This document shows positions 13,802 through 27,668 of a stretch of 64,000 nt of DNA, in pieces. Origin of the DNA: Halichondria panicea (lineage: Eukaryota > Porifera > Demospongiae > Suberitida > Halichondriidae); contig NC_087378.1 in the NCBI RefSeq assembly GCF_963675165.1, forward strand, positions 7,178,073 to 7,242,072, given 5' to 3'. The notes under the pieces are model-generated. The model was not told the origin of the DNA. It saw nothing but the letters and a program-made list of their open reading frames with translations, and did not search any database. Numbering within the stretch: the stretch's first letter is position 1; each line of letters starts with the position of its first letter. The position numbers and the translations under genes are program-made.

Positions 13802-16312
13802 TTAAAGCACAGAATGAGGTTTCTTAAAGATTGCTTGTCTCAATCTCCCATTGAAATCATTCTCATCCTTGTACAGACACACAACACCGTGGATGATTTT
13901 CGGCAAAGGGTTACTAATCTCAGTTAATATGGGGATGACCCTGCCATTACACAATGCTGGTTTCTGATGAATTGCATGCTCCAGTTCATATACACACCAC
14001 TCAGAACTTGCATAGTCACTAGAGACCACAATCACAATCTTGTCTGCCCCCAGTATTAGTCTGTGTCGCTCTCCAGATACGGAAAATCCTGGTATCATAC
14101 TATGTTCATGAATGTTCACACGAATAACAGGATGTAACAATTCGATGAGTGGTTTTAGTTCATTTCTCACCCATTCACTTGTCGCATCGGTGTAGCTGAT
14201 GTAGACGACAAATTCTGTGAGCTCAGAAAGATCGTACAACTCTAAAGTACGATCAGGTGGCTCGTCTCTTTGATAAGGTGAACTTGGTCTACCATCAACT
14301 AGTCTTTGAGAATACACTCCAGTCTGACCATTGTTTTTTACGTCATTTCCGGGTACTTGTTCTCCCACCATAAGTCCATTTCTTGGCACACCATTAATTT
14401 CAGATATCTATAGTGAATAACAAAATACTTACTATCTAATGGACTGTCAATTATCCAGGGAAATTTGCATTAAAACATCAGACACTACTTAATGGGCCAT
14501 CAAAACACCTGGTAACTAAAATCTAGGAACTTTAATTCTTTTGTTTTTGGGGCCATTGTGTCTTGCATGGCAGTAATACCACATGGCCTTAATGTGTGTG
14601 CCCAAATTAGGTACTTTTGTCAATGCATAACTCACCTGAACACACAATGCTCCATCTGACTCTATGTCACAGAGTGTGGACTGGGATTCACACAAGCGAG
14701 TATGTCGATATGAATCTGTGTGAAACAACACACATGCATGTACGTATAAAGACTAAAATTCTTGTGAACACTTACGTTTGTTCTGATTGATTCTTTGTCT
14801 ACACTTTCGTATTAGATAAACCATCACAACAATAACTGGTAACATTACTACCACAATAGCAGATGTGGGTAGTTCAGCAGTTAATATTACTGGGTCGATT
14901 ACAGTTAGATAGGCAGACGTCCTCCATTGAAGATGATGAGGTTTGGAGAACTTAACAACTGAGCAGGATACAATACTTCCAGATAGATCAACAGTCACTT
15001 TTGGTATACGAAGTGTGTACTCTACAACAGATGATATGCTGTTACTCACAGTGACTACTTTCTTCACAGGAGGCATTGTACAATTATCACTGGTGTAGTT
15101 GTATGGTGTTGATAAAGAAAGGTATATAGAGCAGGTCTCAATTGTTGTCGTATTTCCAGAAACAGCTGATATTGGATAATCAATTTTGATCAGAAACTCG
15201 CTAGCATCTTGAATGCTAGCATAAGTGTATGTACATTGAAATATTGCATCTTGCCCTGCAGACACCGTTGTATTCAGAGGTAGACTTGTATTTTCAATTT
15301 TGAAATCTGTTTTTATAGCTACGTGAAAAACATTAATATCATAGAACACCATACCACCGTGACACTCACCCGAAATATGTAGTATAACCGAAACAGAATA
15401 AGAGTAGTTGGCTGTGCTGGCAGTAATCAAGATTATGATGTTCGAATCCTTGTTTGTCACTTTATATGGCATATAACGGAAACCAGCTTTCTGTAAGTAT
15501 TAAAGACTTGACATATTGATTGCAACCTGCACTTAAGCTTGTTATCTTACCCATATCGTAGGATTAGTTTTGTTTTGCTGTGTGTACTGTCCAAGATCAA
15601 CATCACTCCGAGCCTCGTTATCTGCCAACCATTCAATTTGCTCAATAGTCACCGACACATTGTCTGCTGGGTTTGCATACACAGCAAAGTTATAAGATTC
15701 TGAGGCAGTTAAAAAGCCACCATTAGAGCAGCACATATTCTGCTGAATGGACGGTGAAAATTCTTCACAGTTGGTTGAACCAATACGAATTTCCTCTATA
15801 CAAAGACAGAGAGAGCAAGTGGATGATGAGCACATAATTATGCAGTTTCATAACATACCATTAACAGTGATGTTCTGAGAATGTACTGCACCAGTTGTGC
15901 CGTTGCGACACTCGTACAGCCCAGCATGTTCTGGCAATAGTAGACCGTAGTTAACCGAGGACCCATTCAAATACTGGTACTCGCCATTCTTGTACCTGTA
16001 TAGCCGAGCTCCTTTAAAAGAGCACTCGTACGTGAGGTTCATTCCAACAAAACCATGGCAATTGAGTGGTTGGCATTGAGAATGATACCTTTGATCACAT
16101 GTCGTTGCCTTCCATTCATGGACGAAAGTATTGTTCGGGCAGGAAAACGAATCATAATGGTAGACAGAGCATGTTATATGAATGTCAATTGGAGTTCCAT
16201 AGGGAGCACTGTATACATTACAAATCTCTGAGTCATAAAGAGTCAGTGCTACAACTAGTGATGATAGTTGTATGCTAAGCAGCAGAGATAAGATTACAAC
16301 GCTAAGAGCCAT
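13802..16312 (-). CDS. IgTIR receptor A (full length, TIR+)
   Basis: Six exons (16312-15859, 15795-15551, 15490-15370, 15318-14776, 14715-14636, 14407-13802) join to 682 codons with consistent phases. Residues 1-24 are a signal peptide. Exon 1 is an Ig-like domain ending in LLLPEHAGLYEC. Exons 2-3 form a middle module (CC pair, YNFAVYANPADNVSVTIEQ). Exon 4 is a membrane-proximal Ig domain plus a TM helix (AIVVVMLPVIVVMVYLI). Exon 5 is an 80-nt juxtamembrane tail. Exon 6 carries a TIR domain (about 540-675): box 1 VYISYTDATSEWV, box 2 HSMIPGFS, SSEWCVYELE. Many N-glycosylation sequons lie outside. Sponge IgTIR proteins and IL-1R/TLRs signal through such TIRs; the ligand is unknown. Its C-terminus (FKKPHSVL) differs from C, E and H (FKKPNSMNSF). 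Confidence 0.9.
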
Positions 16313-16431
16313 AATTCTATACTGCTAGCACTATACACCTCGGAATTTACAAGCCAATACAGTATGAAAGGTTACAATTAGTAAAAATGTTCTGGGGCAT
16401 TAATTTTTGATGTACATGACAGTCACATGAT

Positions 16432-17101
16432 CAAAAATGGTGATTCTTTGCCCGTTTTTGCTGACGTAAGCAATGATATTCATTGATTTGTGACATCATC
16501 ACAATTGACACAAATCATCTTGTCATTATTTGCTACATCCAAGCTCATAATGATGTCTAACTGGCAACTACACCCAGTTGATCAGTCATAATGTGTCACA
16601 GGGGCGTGGCAATTTATACTAAACCAAGAAAATCAGCTAAAATCACCATTTTTGAGAAGAAGGGCCGCTCTAGCAAAGAAGAGACTGATCTAGCTCCTGT
16701 AAGTTTGTACAAATGAAAAGTATACGCACAAACTCAAATAATCAATGCCTAACACATTTGCTACTAAAAATTTACAAAATTCTGTGTATCTCAGAACCTA
16801 CCAGTAGCGTGCACTTCCGCTGGAGTTCAAAAGATGTGCAAGGTAATAAAGTACTTGCACAACAAATTTCAAATCTTAACTCAGATAGTTCCATGCCTAA
16901 CATATTTTCCAATGTACACATATTCTAGCAGCCCTTTTGGAATGATGATGTCATATGATGTAACAGGTGGTGGTCCACTAGAAGCGCCAATAGTTGAACT
17001 TTCAGTACCTGCACTCAAATTGATCCAATCACATTTAGTTTAGAAGATATACACAAAAACGTAAAAAACAAAAGTTTTACTCTCTTTGGTTGTTGCACTG
17101 T
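16432..17101. other. Insertion present only in duplication block 1
   Basis: Relative to the matching spacer of block 2 (about 26460-26495), this stretch of about 670 bp is extra. It holds inverted AATGGTGATT / AATCACCATT motifs and is AT rich. I recognise no protein or transposon family. Confidence 0.5.
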
Positions 17102-17974
17102 ACAACTATCACACCAGTTTAGTCGTCTCAGCAGGCATCATGCATTTAATTCGTTCACTGTGCAGGTATATGGCCGCATTCTATTAAAGGGTTTCTATAA
17201 TTATAGATCTACAATTATATCGATCGAGTGTATAATGTACGATCACTTGAACAGTATATGTGTACAGTTTTTGATTATAGCAAGCACATGCACATACATT
17301 ACTTGGGCTATATAGCTCCTAACACAAACAGTTCATATAGTGGAATATCTCTCACCTCAAAATGTGGCCACCTGTTTATTGAATGCGAAGGTGTGACATC
17401 AGCACTTGAAGAAGGAGTCCTCACCAGTTAGATGTCAGTCGACTGATGTTTTATATTGCTAACTCCTATATAAGGTGCATATTATGACTGCTCTCCGAGG
17501 CACTCTTAAAGATCTCCATAATTGTAAGGGTTATATATATATAGGGGGTAATTGCTTGGAACACAATACAAATGTTCTATTTCAATACCAGTATATATCT
17601 AAGAAATGGTGCTCACCAACAATGGCAACATAAGGTATATATAGATTTTGTGGATTTGTTGTGGTGCATGTTAAGAACAGAGGGAACAATGAGGTAATCT
17701 ATTGGAGAGAAAATATTCTTTGCACGTCTAGACTATATAGATATAGTCTAGGATAGTTTGGCTTAGTGAAAGGATATACATGCATAGATATCTACATCGT
17801 TATGCATCCTGACCTCTGCAGTGCTAAAATCGCTATTTGTTTAGTGCTTTGAGTAGTATTTCAACGGCTAAGAAACTACACAGAGTATATAAGCTTGAAT
17901 AAATTGTTGACTTACAGCACAGTCTTAATTAAATACAACTACTCACTAATTGCTAACTCTCTAAATATACGCCA

Positions 17975-18096
17975 GAGGCTGCACGGCCACCACCACGCCC
18001 CCCTACACTTCAGGTCATGCCACTCAACCTGACAGCTGCATGGGTATGGGTATCGGGTACAACGCTTCAGCGCCATCCATTTTCATGGCTAGTTGA

Positions 18097-18128
<32 letters not shown>

Positions 18129-18328
18129 AGATTCCTACTTCTGATTTCCTGACTCTTTTTCTCCTCAAAGGCTTCAATCTTTTTGCTAAAGATAATGACC
18201 TTCTCAAAGAGGAAGACGTGTCTCTCATGGCTGCGGGAGAAAAGGGAGCGATTGACACTGGCACCACTGTCCCACACGTTGAACGCATCCTACACAGTCA
18301 CATCCATGGCCACTGTCCTGCTGTCTAG
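17975..18328 (+). pseudogene. Unrecognised two-exon ORF, copy 1
   Basis: A proline-rich first segment ends at a GGTGAG donor (about 18101), and a second segment after CTCAAAG reads GFNLFAKDNDLLKEEDVSL to a TAG at 18326. A near-identical copy lies at 27315-27668. Relative to that copy, copy 1 has about four extra bases near 18039 and one fewer near 18076, shifting the frame for about 12-14 codons and then restoring it. I do not recognise the family; it may be an exon pair carried in with the duplicated block. Confidence 0.35.
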
Positions 18329-18599
18329 ATAGACTGGGTGCAGCTTCACTGTACACTACATGCAACTGTCAATTTGATCAGCCTGGGTATTAACATGATA
18401 TGTGAAGCTTTTTAACTGCATAATTTGATCTAGAGGAGTCTGCATGACGTGTACATGCCATGGTCCTTGTTACGAAGCAAAGCTCTGACATAAATATATA
18501 TATATACAATATTACGTTATTTAAGGTGGGAAAAACATCATAACAAGCGTAAAAAAAGTTTATATATTATAGTTCGGCTGCCATCAGTAAAACCAATAA

Positions 18600-20795
18600 T
18601 TAGTCTTTGAGCACTCCTGTCCAACCATTATTGTTTATGCCATTTCTGGGTACTTGTTCTCCCAGCACAAGTCCATTTCTTTGCGCATCATTAATTTCAT
18701 ATATTATCTAAAATGTGAATAACAAAATACTCACTATCAAATGAACTTGAGCAGAAGTCAATGGTGCATTATATTCATCACAACACCTGGTAACTAAATA
18801 TACTATAGCTACATCACTCTCGTTCCTTGGGTCTTAGGGCTTTATGCATTGCATGCATGAGTATAACTGTGTGATAATACCACAAGGCCATAGTTATATA
18901 TATATATATATATAATATATATACGTATATAGGTCAAAGTATGATCCTTTTGTAAAAGCGGTTATGACCCACCTGGACACACAATGTTCCATCTGGCTCT
19001 GTGTTACCGAGTGTGGACTGTGACGGATGTAAGTGAGCATATCGAAATGAATCTGTATGAAATAAAACACATAATAATACATCACTGGGATAGATTGTGT
19101 CTGGCGTGTCTACATAGCGATAGCAATGTATCTTTTTATCCACTGCAGAGGTATGACTTCACCCAGTATATTTTATCGGTCATGTATAATATATATACCC
19201 ATTAAAAACTGAGAATCCATATACTGTGAACACTTACCTCCATTCTGATTGAGGACACGTCTTTGTCTACACTTTTGTACTAGAAAAACAACAACAACAA
19301 TGACTGGTAAAATAATTACTACAAAAGCTGCAAACTTTGAACCAGATGTGGATACTTCAGTTACTGGGTCGATTACAGTTAGGTGGGCAGACGTCCTCCA
19401 TTGAAGACGATCGTTGTTAAGGAACTCAACAACTGAGCAGGATACAATACTTCCAGAGAGATCAGCAGTCACTTTTGGTATACGAAGTGTGTACTCCACA
19501 ACAGATGATATACTGTTACTCACAGTGACTACTTTCTTCACAGGAGGCATTGTACAATTATCACTGGTGTAGTTGTATGGTGTTGATAAAGAAAGGTACA
19601 TAGAGCAGGTCTCAATTGTTGTCGTATTTCCAAAAACAGCTGATATTGAATAATCAATTTTGATCAGAAAAGCACTAGCATCTTGAATGCTAGCATAAGT
19701 GTATGTACATTGAAAGATTGCATCTTGCCCTGCAGACACCGTTGTATTCAGAGGTAGACTTGTATTTTCAATTTTGAAATCTGTTTTTATAGCTACGTGA
19801 AAAACATTAATATCTATAGAACACCATACCACCATGACACTCACCCGAAAGATGTAGTATAACCGAAACAGAATAAGAGTAGTTGTCTGTGCTGGCAGTA
19901 ATGAAAATTATGATGTTCGAATCCTTGTTTGTCACTTTATATGGCATATAACGGAAACCAGCTTTCTGTAAGTATTAAAGACTTGACATATTGATTGCAA
20001 CCTGCACTTAAGCTTGTTATCTTACCCATATCGTAGGATTAGTTTTGTTTTGCTGTGTGTACTGTCCAAGATCAACATCACTCCGAGCCTCGTTATCTGC
20101 CAACCATTCAATTTGCTCAATAGTCACTGACACATTGTCTGCTGGGTTTGCATACACAGCAAAGTTATAAGATTCTGAGGCAGTTAAAAAGCCACCATTA
20201 GAGCAGCACATATTCTGCTGAATGCACGATGAAAATTCTTCACAGTTGGTTGAACCAATACGAATTTCTTCTATACAAAGACAGAGAGAGCAAGTGGCTG
20301 ATGAGCACATATATATATTATTATGCAGTTTCATAACATACCATTAACAGTAATGTTCTGAGAATGTACTGCACCAGTTGTGCCGTTGCGACACTCGTAC
20401 AGCCCAGCATGTTCTGGCAATAGTAGACCGTAGTTAACCGAGGACCCATTCAAATACTGGTACTCGCCATTCTTGTACCTGTATAGCCGAGCTCCTTCAA
20501 AAGAGCACTTGTAAGTGAGGTTCATTCCAACAAAACCATGGCAATTGAGTGGTTGGCATTGAGAATGATACCTTTGATTACATGTCGTTGCCTTCCATTC
20601 ATGGAAGAAAGTATTGTTCGGGCAGGAAAACGAATCATAATGGTAGACAGAGCATGTTATATGAATGTCAATTGGAGTTCCATAGGCAGCACTGTATACA
20701 CTACAGATCTCTGAGTCATAAAGAGTCAGTGCTACAACTAGTGATGATAGTTGTATGCTAAGTAGCAGAGATAAAATTAAAACGCTAGGAACCAT
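18600..20795 (-). CDS. IgTIR-family receptor B, short tail, no TIR
   Basis: Six exons (20795-20342, 20270-20026, 19965-19845, 19792-19238, 19052-18973, 18707-18600) join in frame to 520 codons. The extracellular part parallels receptor A closely. The TM segment belongs to a second type (VTEVSTSGSKFAAFVVIILPVI). The final exon begins like the TIR exon (ATA.TATGAAATTAATG; QRNGLVLGEQVP) but reaches a stop after GWTGVLKD, where TIR copies read QTGVYSQRL; the TIR itself is absent downstream. As predicted it is a membrane Ig protein with a tail of about 60 residues and no signalling domain, either a decoy/partner or a decayed copy. All other exons are open, which favours a functional protein. Confidence 0.8.
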
Positions 20796-21141
20796 AGTTT
20801 TCTATATTTACTAACTGCTAGCACTTACACTTCGGAATTTAGAAGCTAATGCAGTGTAATTATATGAACAATTTCAAGGTTATAAAGATTGTGAAAAGTG
20901 TTATGGGACATTAATTTTTAATACACATGACAATATGATTATTGATGAGTATCAAATATCACACCGGCTATCTTGTACTATTATGAAGTTATATGGACCA
21001 AATTCCGTTAGGGTCATCTTGTCATCGATTCAGAGTGTATATTGTTATGCTGCATGCACAATCACCAGCTCCAAGAAAATGCCCTGTTCCTTGTTTCAGT
21101 TCATAATTCATGTCTTGAATGGTTGAGCTCACACTTTTATG

Positions 21142-21983
21142 GTATTGTTACATATTATTGCCGAGCGGGAAGCGAGGCAAATAATCGTACTACCTGATTC
21201 TGGCCCATGTAGATATATATATATATGTCTGCAACGGATGTGGGCTAGGTTCCCCGGGGGGCACGCATGCAGACAAAGAGGCGTGGCCATCGTTAGCATG
21301 CACAGTGCAGTGCAGCTCTCGATCTCATGGCCATCGTAAGCAGGCCCGAAGAAAGAAAGAAACAGACTACAGCTTCTAGAGCCAGAGAGCTAGCTAGATA
21401 ATAGATATGAACACCCGCTCTCGTAGTGCAAACCGCCGTGCAGCTCTCTCTGAGGAGCAGAGGGAAAGAAACAGACAACAAGACAGGGATCGAAGAGCCG
21501 GAGCTAGGCGGCAGCAGTCGGATCAACAAAGGTCAGCTTAAGAGACTACTAACACTACACATCACACTTCTCCAACAGGACAAGTCGACTGTCTAAGATC
21601 TTGTGATCGCCACTCCAAACAGCAACTACAGTCTCGTCGGTTTCTTGCCTATGATCAGAAAAATAACCGACGACGACACGATCATCAGTTTAACAAACAA
21701 ACAAGAAGTCACCACTCAAATTCTTATGGCTGACCCGTTTCAATCTACATACACCCCAAACAAATCATCAGTGATGTTTGCCGTACCACTAACTAACTGA
21801 ACAATTCATAACTCATTATAATTATCCTTGTTCCACCCTTTCATTTATCCTTATCTTATTCATTCAATTTTTGTTCCACTTTCAAATATTCACCTTCAAC
21901 ATCATTATATAATCAATTCATTTCAATCAGAGGTTACCGCGAGGCGCCTGCGTATATGTATACGTATATGCCCTAGTATAGAA
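21142..21983. mobile_element. Insertion (about 840 bp) with Arg-rich ORF, Helitron-like?
   Basis: Absent from the equivalent spacer in block 2, where the flanks join directly near 31110. It carries a plus-strand ORF at 21408-21541 reading MNTRSRSANRRAALSEEQRE and then RQQDRDRRAGARRQQS. Such Arg/Glu/Gln repeats open the ORFs of some Helitron-type elements. The right part ends near CGCCTGCG and CCCTAG. Helitron assignment is tentative because no helicase is present and the ends are not diagnostic. Confidence 0.4.
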
Positions 21984-22255
21984 CCTTAATTTTCCTTATT
22001 CTGATAACAAAACAATTCTTTAACTATGCAAGCAGATTAATAATTGATTGGGCCTCCTAAATAATACAAGATATAATTATTATAGTGAAAGCTCTCACCT
22101 CAAAAGGTGGCAGCCACCTGGATGTGGGAGTAGTGCTGACATCAAAAAACAAGCACTTGAAAAGTTCTCGCCGTTGGATAGTGGAACTGTGTGTGGTACT
22201 TGTCTTATTGCTGTATCCCTAAATATGCATGGGAGGGCCATTGTAATATGTAAAT

Positions 22256-22878
22256 GATTTTAAAAGGCACATGCAGTAGCAAATAGAAAAAGCATGTTGA
22301 GAACGCGTATGGGAAACGCGAGTAAAGAAAGCACGTTCAGAGAACGTGTATAGAAAACCCATGTAGGGAAAGTACGTTTAGTACATGCGTAGAAAACGCG
22401 GGTAGCCTATACACACGTTTAAGTAACGCGCATAGAAAACACATGTCTAGCGTACACGCGTCAGCTAGGAAACACGTGTGGGGCCAATGAAATTCAGATG
22501 AAGCCTTACACAGTGCATTTGAGGCATCATGCAATTGGAATACCAGATAGTGGGGTCAATTAAATCAGAGGTGCATTATGAGCCTGCATGCATGTGGCCA
22601 AGATCTTCTTTATAGAGGCACACATATGATACCAAACAGTTGGCGGCGAGGGTGGTACATGCCAGCTGAATTCCGATTTGCTCGCCCTCTGACCCTTGCC
22701 ATTTAACCCGCCTGGTATTCAATATGCTTGTAAGGCTTCTATCTGAATGGGGCCTCACATACACGCGTTAACTAAACACGTTTTTTATACACATTTTCTA
22801 TATGCGCTTACTAAACGTGCTTTCCCTACTCGCGTTTCCATACTCGTTCATTTTTCTACTCACGTTTTATAATCAACA
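22256..22878. repeat. Foldback repeat with GAAAACGCG-type motif arrays, copy 1
   Basis: The left arm (22285-22480) is a degenerate array of units like GAAAACGCGTGTAG and GAAAGCACGTT. The right arm (22745-22870) has the inverse pattern (CTAAACGTGCTTTCCCTACT). The core holds GAGCCTGCATGCATGTGGCC. Copies are at 31822-32444 and, rearranged, 38715-39215. The CpG-bearing motif makes it unusual. The transposon family is not recognised. Confidence 0.6.
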
Positions 22879-23475
22879 ATTACATTGAGCACATGTGGGA
22901 ATCCTGATCAATCATTCTAAGTGCTATTAATTAATAAGGATTCTTCCTGTAACATGGTCATATATAGCAATTCTGATACCTTCATCTGATTTATGACTGA
23001 ATGCATTTATTCTTTTATTCTTTAAGCACAGTAACTCTCATCTGAATTATCGGATGGGCGAACAACTAGCCCATCTGATATAAAAGCGAAAACTCGACCT
23101 GGGAGCGTACTTGCAAAATATACGCGATAGGTGTGGCTAAAACTCGGAAAGTAATTGCATGAACCATTATTTTATTGACTGTATATAGCTATGGACAGGA
23201 GCAGGTGAGGGGATGGAGCGTCTTGCTCCGCGAATTCTGTACAATTTCTAGCTTACCCCTGCTGTGCACGCACATGCAGGGTATATTGCTCTCAATACAA
23301 TGTCACATCAGTTCAAGAGCAACACAATATAGCACACAAACGCACCATCGACACAAAAATCAAATCAATACAGGTTAATTGTTAGTAAACATGCTGAGAT
23401 CATTCAACCTGAAGCCTCAATTCACTTAGTTCCCATCACTCAATTAGAGATCTACACTTAGTCTAGCTGTTAAAT

Positions 23476-23590
23476 AAATGATGTGTGGTTTTAACGCAGA
23501 TGCGGGACTATTGTCGCAAATATCAGGAAAAAGCGCACATTTGTCACAATAGCCACGCACTCTGCGTCAAAACCACACATCATTTTTACA
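23476..23590. repeat. Hairpin MITE next to receptor C
   Basis: The left arm AAATGATGTGTGGTTTTAAC is mirrored at 23565-23590 around a loop of about 60 bp. The same element is at 33006-33116 in the next duplicate. It lies about 220 bp past the TIR-gene stop. Confidence 0.7.
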
Positions 23591-23804
23591 GTGTATCATG
23601 TGGAAAGGGGACATGACACCTCGATCTCAATTTATTTTCTCGGGAGCAAAGCCTATTTAAAGAAATTCCTGCAACATTCCTGCATAATTATTAATGTGCA
23701 TGCATGCACCTCCCAGACGCCTAATTAACCAATTAATCTACAATAATTATGTCATGTTTAGTAGAAATTGGCATAAAAAGGGTTGAAAAAATATTAGCAG
23801 GTTA

Positions 23805-26348
23805 TTAGTTATAGTGTAGCGAAAAAGAGTTCATAGAGTTTGGCTTCTTGAAAATAGCTTGATGTAATCTTGATTTGAAATTATCCTCATCACTGCACAG
23901 ACACACGACTCCGTGGATGATTTGCGGCAAAGGGTTACTAATCTCAGTTAATATGGGGATGACCCTGCCATTACACAATGCTGGTTTCTGATGAATTGCA
24001 TGCTCCAGTTCGTATACACACCACTCAGAACTTGCATAGTCACTAGAGACGACAATCACAATCTTATCTGCCCCCAGTATTAGTCTGTGTCGCTCTCCAG
24101 ATACGGAAAATCCTGGTATCATACTGTCTTCATGAATGTTCACACGAATAACAGGATGTAACAATTCGATGAGTGGTTTTAGTTCATTTCTCACCCATTC
24201 ACTGGTCGCATCAGTGTAGCTGATGTAGACGACAAATTCTGTGAGCTCAGAAAGATCGTACAACTCTAAAGTACGATCAGGTGGCTCGTCTCTTTGATAA
24301 GGTGAACTTGGTCTACCATCAACTAGTCTTTGAGAATACACTCCAGTCTGACCATTGTTTTTTACTTCATTTCCAGGTACTTGTTCTCCCACCATAAGTC
24401 CATTTCTTTGCACACCATTAATTTCAGATATCTATAGTGAATAACAAAATACTTACTATCTAATGGACTGTCAATTGTCCAGGGAAATTTGCATTAAAAA
24501 CATCAGACACTACTTAATGGGCCATCAAAACACCTGGCTAGGAACTTTATATAATTCTTTCGTTTTTGGGGCCATTGTGTCTTGCATGGTAGTAATACCA
24601 CATGGCCTTAATGTGTGTGCCCAAATTATGTATATTGTACTTTTGTCAATGCATAACTCACCTGAACACACAATGCTCCATCTGACTCTATGTCACAGAG
24701 TGTGGACTGAGATTCATACAAGCGAGTATGTCGAAATGAATCTGTGTGAAACAAAACACATGCATGCATGTACGTATAAAGACTAAAATCCATAATTCTT
24801 GTGAACACTTACATCTGTTCTGATTGATTCTTTGTCTACACTTTCGTATTAGATAAACCATCACAATAATAACTGGTAATATTACTACCACAATAGCAGA
24901 TGTGGATAGTTCAGCAGTTAATATTACTGCATCGATCCCAGTTAGATGGGCAGACGTCCTCCATTGAAGACGATCGTTGTTAAGGAACTCAACAACTGAG
25001 CAGGATACAATACTTCCAGAGAGATCAGCAGTCACTTTTGGTATACGAAGTGTGTACTCCACAACAGATGATATGCTGTTACTCTCAATGACTGCTTTCT
25101 TCACAGGAGGCATTGTACAATTATCACCACTGGTGTAGTTGTAGTTGTATGGTTTTGGTAAAGAAAGGTATATAGAGCAGGTCTCAATTGTTGTCGTATT
25201 TCCAAAAACAGCTGATATTGGATAATCAATTTTGATCAGAAAATAACTAGCATCTTGAATGCTAGCATAAGTGTATGTACATTGAAAGATTGCATCTTGC
25301 CCTGCAGACACTGTTGTATTCAGAGGTAGACTTGTATTTTCAATTTTGAAATCTGTTTTTATAGCTACGTGAAAAACATTAATATCTATAGAACACCATA
25401 CCACCATGACACTCACCCGAAAGATGTAGTATAACCGAAACAGAATAAGAGTAGTTGGCTGTGCTGGCAATAATCAAAATTCTGATGTTCGAATCCTCGT
25501 TTGTCACTTTATATGGCATATAACGGAAACCAGCTTTCTGTAAGTATTAAAGACTTGACATATTGATTGCAACCTGCACTTAAGCTTGTTATCTTACCCA
25601 TATCGTAGGATTAGTTTTGTTTTGCTGTGTGTACTGTCCAAGATCAACATCACTCCGAGCCTCGTTATCTGCCAACCATTCAATTTGTTCAATAGTCACT
25701 GACACATTGTCTGCTGGGTTTGCATACACAGCAAAGTTATAAGATTCTGAGGCAGTTAAAAAGCCACCATTAGAGCAGCACATATTCTGCTGATTGCACG
25801 GGTAAAATATTTCACAGTTGGTTGAACCAATACGAATTTCTTCTATAAAAAGACAGAGAGAGCAAGTGGATGATAAGCACATATTATATGCAGTTACCAT
25901 TAACAGCGATGTTCTGAACATGTACTGCACCAGTTGTACCGTCATGACACTCGTACAGCCCAGCATGTTCTGGCAATAGTAGACCGTAGTTAACCGAGGA
26001 CCCATTCAAATACTGGTACTCGCCATTCTTGTACCTGTATAGCCGAGCTCCTTCAAAAGAGCACTCGTACGTGAGGTTCATTCCAACAAAACCATGGCAA
26101 TTGAGTGGTTGGCATTGAGAATGATACCTTTGATCACATGTCGTTGCCTTCCATTTATGGTAGAAAGTATTGTTCGGGCAGGAAAACAAATCATCATGGT
26201 AGATAGAGCATGTTATATGAATGTCAATTGGACTTCCATAGGCAGCACTGTATACATTACAGATCTCTGAGTCAGCAGTCAGTGCTACAACTAGTGATGA
26301 TAGTTGTATGCAAAGTAGCAGAGATAAAATTAAAACGCTAAGAGTCAT
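23805..26348 (-). CDS. IgTIR receptor C (full length, TIR+)
   Basis: Six exons (26348-25898, 25842-25598, 25537-25417, 25364-24813, 24741-24662, 24431-23805) join in frame to 691 codons. The domain order equals receptor A: signal peptide, Ig1, middle module, Ig, TM type 1 (TSAIVVVILPVIIVMVYLI), 80-nt tail exon, TIR. It is the block-2 partner of A, about 10.0 kb away. Notable differences from A are tyrosine at the DAS-x-FLIKIDY position, FYPCN in the middle module, FLNNDR in the loop before LQWRTS, and a longer C-terminus ending SMNSFSLHYN. The TIR is almost identical to that of A. The start Met (TLSVLILSLLL follows) matches the other copies. Confidence 0.9.
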
Positions 26349-27314
26349 AATTCTATACTGCTAGCACTATACACCTCGAAATTTACAAGCCAAAACAGTA
26401 TGAAAGGTTAAGTAAAAATGTTCTGGGGCATTAAGTTTTGATGTACATGACAGTCACATGATCAGTATCTCAGTAGCTACAACTATCAAGTCGTCTCAGC
26501 AGGCAATGCCCGCATTTAATTCGTTCACTGTGCAGGTATATGGCAGCATTCTATTAAAGGGTTCCTATAATTATAGATCTACAATTATATCGATCGAGTG
26601 TATAATGTACAATCACTTGAACAGTCCAATTTTTGATTATAGCAAGCGCATGCACATACATTACTTGGGCTCTATAGCTCCTAACACAAACAGTTCATAT
26701 AGTGGAATATCTCTCACTTCAAAATGTGGCCACCTGTTTATTGAATGCAAAGGTGTGACATCAGCACTTGAAGAAGGAGTCCTCACCAGTTAGATGTCAG
26801 TCGACTGATGTTTTATATTGCTAACTCCTATATAAGGTGCATATTATATGACTGCTCTCCGAGGCACTCTTAAAGATCTCCATAATTGTAAGGGTTATAT
26901 ATATATAGGGGGTAATTGCTTGGAACACAATACAAATGTTCTATTTCAATACCAATAAAAATCTAAGAAATGGTGCTCACCAACAATGGCAACATAAGGT
27001 ATAGATTTTGTGGATTTGTTGTGGTGCATGTTAAGAACAGAGGGTACAATGAGGTAATCTATTGGAGAGAAAATATTCTTTGCACGTCTATATAGATATA
27101 GCACAGTTTGGCTTAGTGAAAGGCTACATAGATATCTACATCGTTATGCATCCTGACCTCTGCAGTGCTAAAATCACTATTTGTTTAGTGCTTTGAGTAG
27201 TATTTCAACGGCTAAGAAACTACACAGAGTATATAAGCTTGAATAAATTGTTGACTTACAGCACAGTCTTAATTAAATACAACTACTCACTAATTGCTAA
27301 CTCTCTAAATATAC

Positions 27315-27437
27315 GCCAGAGGCTGCACGGCCACCACCACGCCCCCCTACACTTCAGGTCATGCCACTTGACCTGACAGCTGGGTATGGGTACCGGGTAC
27401 AACGCTTCAGCGCCATCCCATTTTCATGGCTAGTTGA

Positions 27438-27469
<32 letters not shown>

Positions 27470-27668
27470 AGATTCCTACTTCTGATTTCCTGACTCTTTT
27501 TCTCCTCAAAGGCTTCAATCTTTTTACTAAAGATGATGACCTTCTCAAAGAGGAAGATGTGTCTCTCATGGCTGTGAGAGAAAAGGGAGCGATTGACACT
27601 GGCACCACTGTCCCACACGTTGAACGCATCCTACACTGTCACATCCATGGCCACCGTCCTGCTGTCTA
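27315..27668 (+). pseudogene. Unrecognised two-exon ORF, copy 2
   Basis: Block-2 counterpart of 17975-18328. In this copy the first segment reads MPLDLTAGYGYRVQRF then SAIPFSWLVDSAG without frame disruption, joins across a short GT-AG intron to GFNLFTKDDDLLKEEDVSL, and ends at TAG 27666. No start, promoter or family is recognised. Confidence 0.35.

Noticed and set aside
13802-14389. ITAM/ITIM signalling motifs in the receptor tails
   Set aside because: Tyrosines occur (LYESQ, ELYDLS), but spacing and following residues do not match the consensus.
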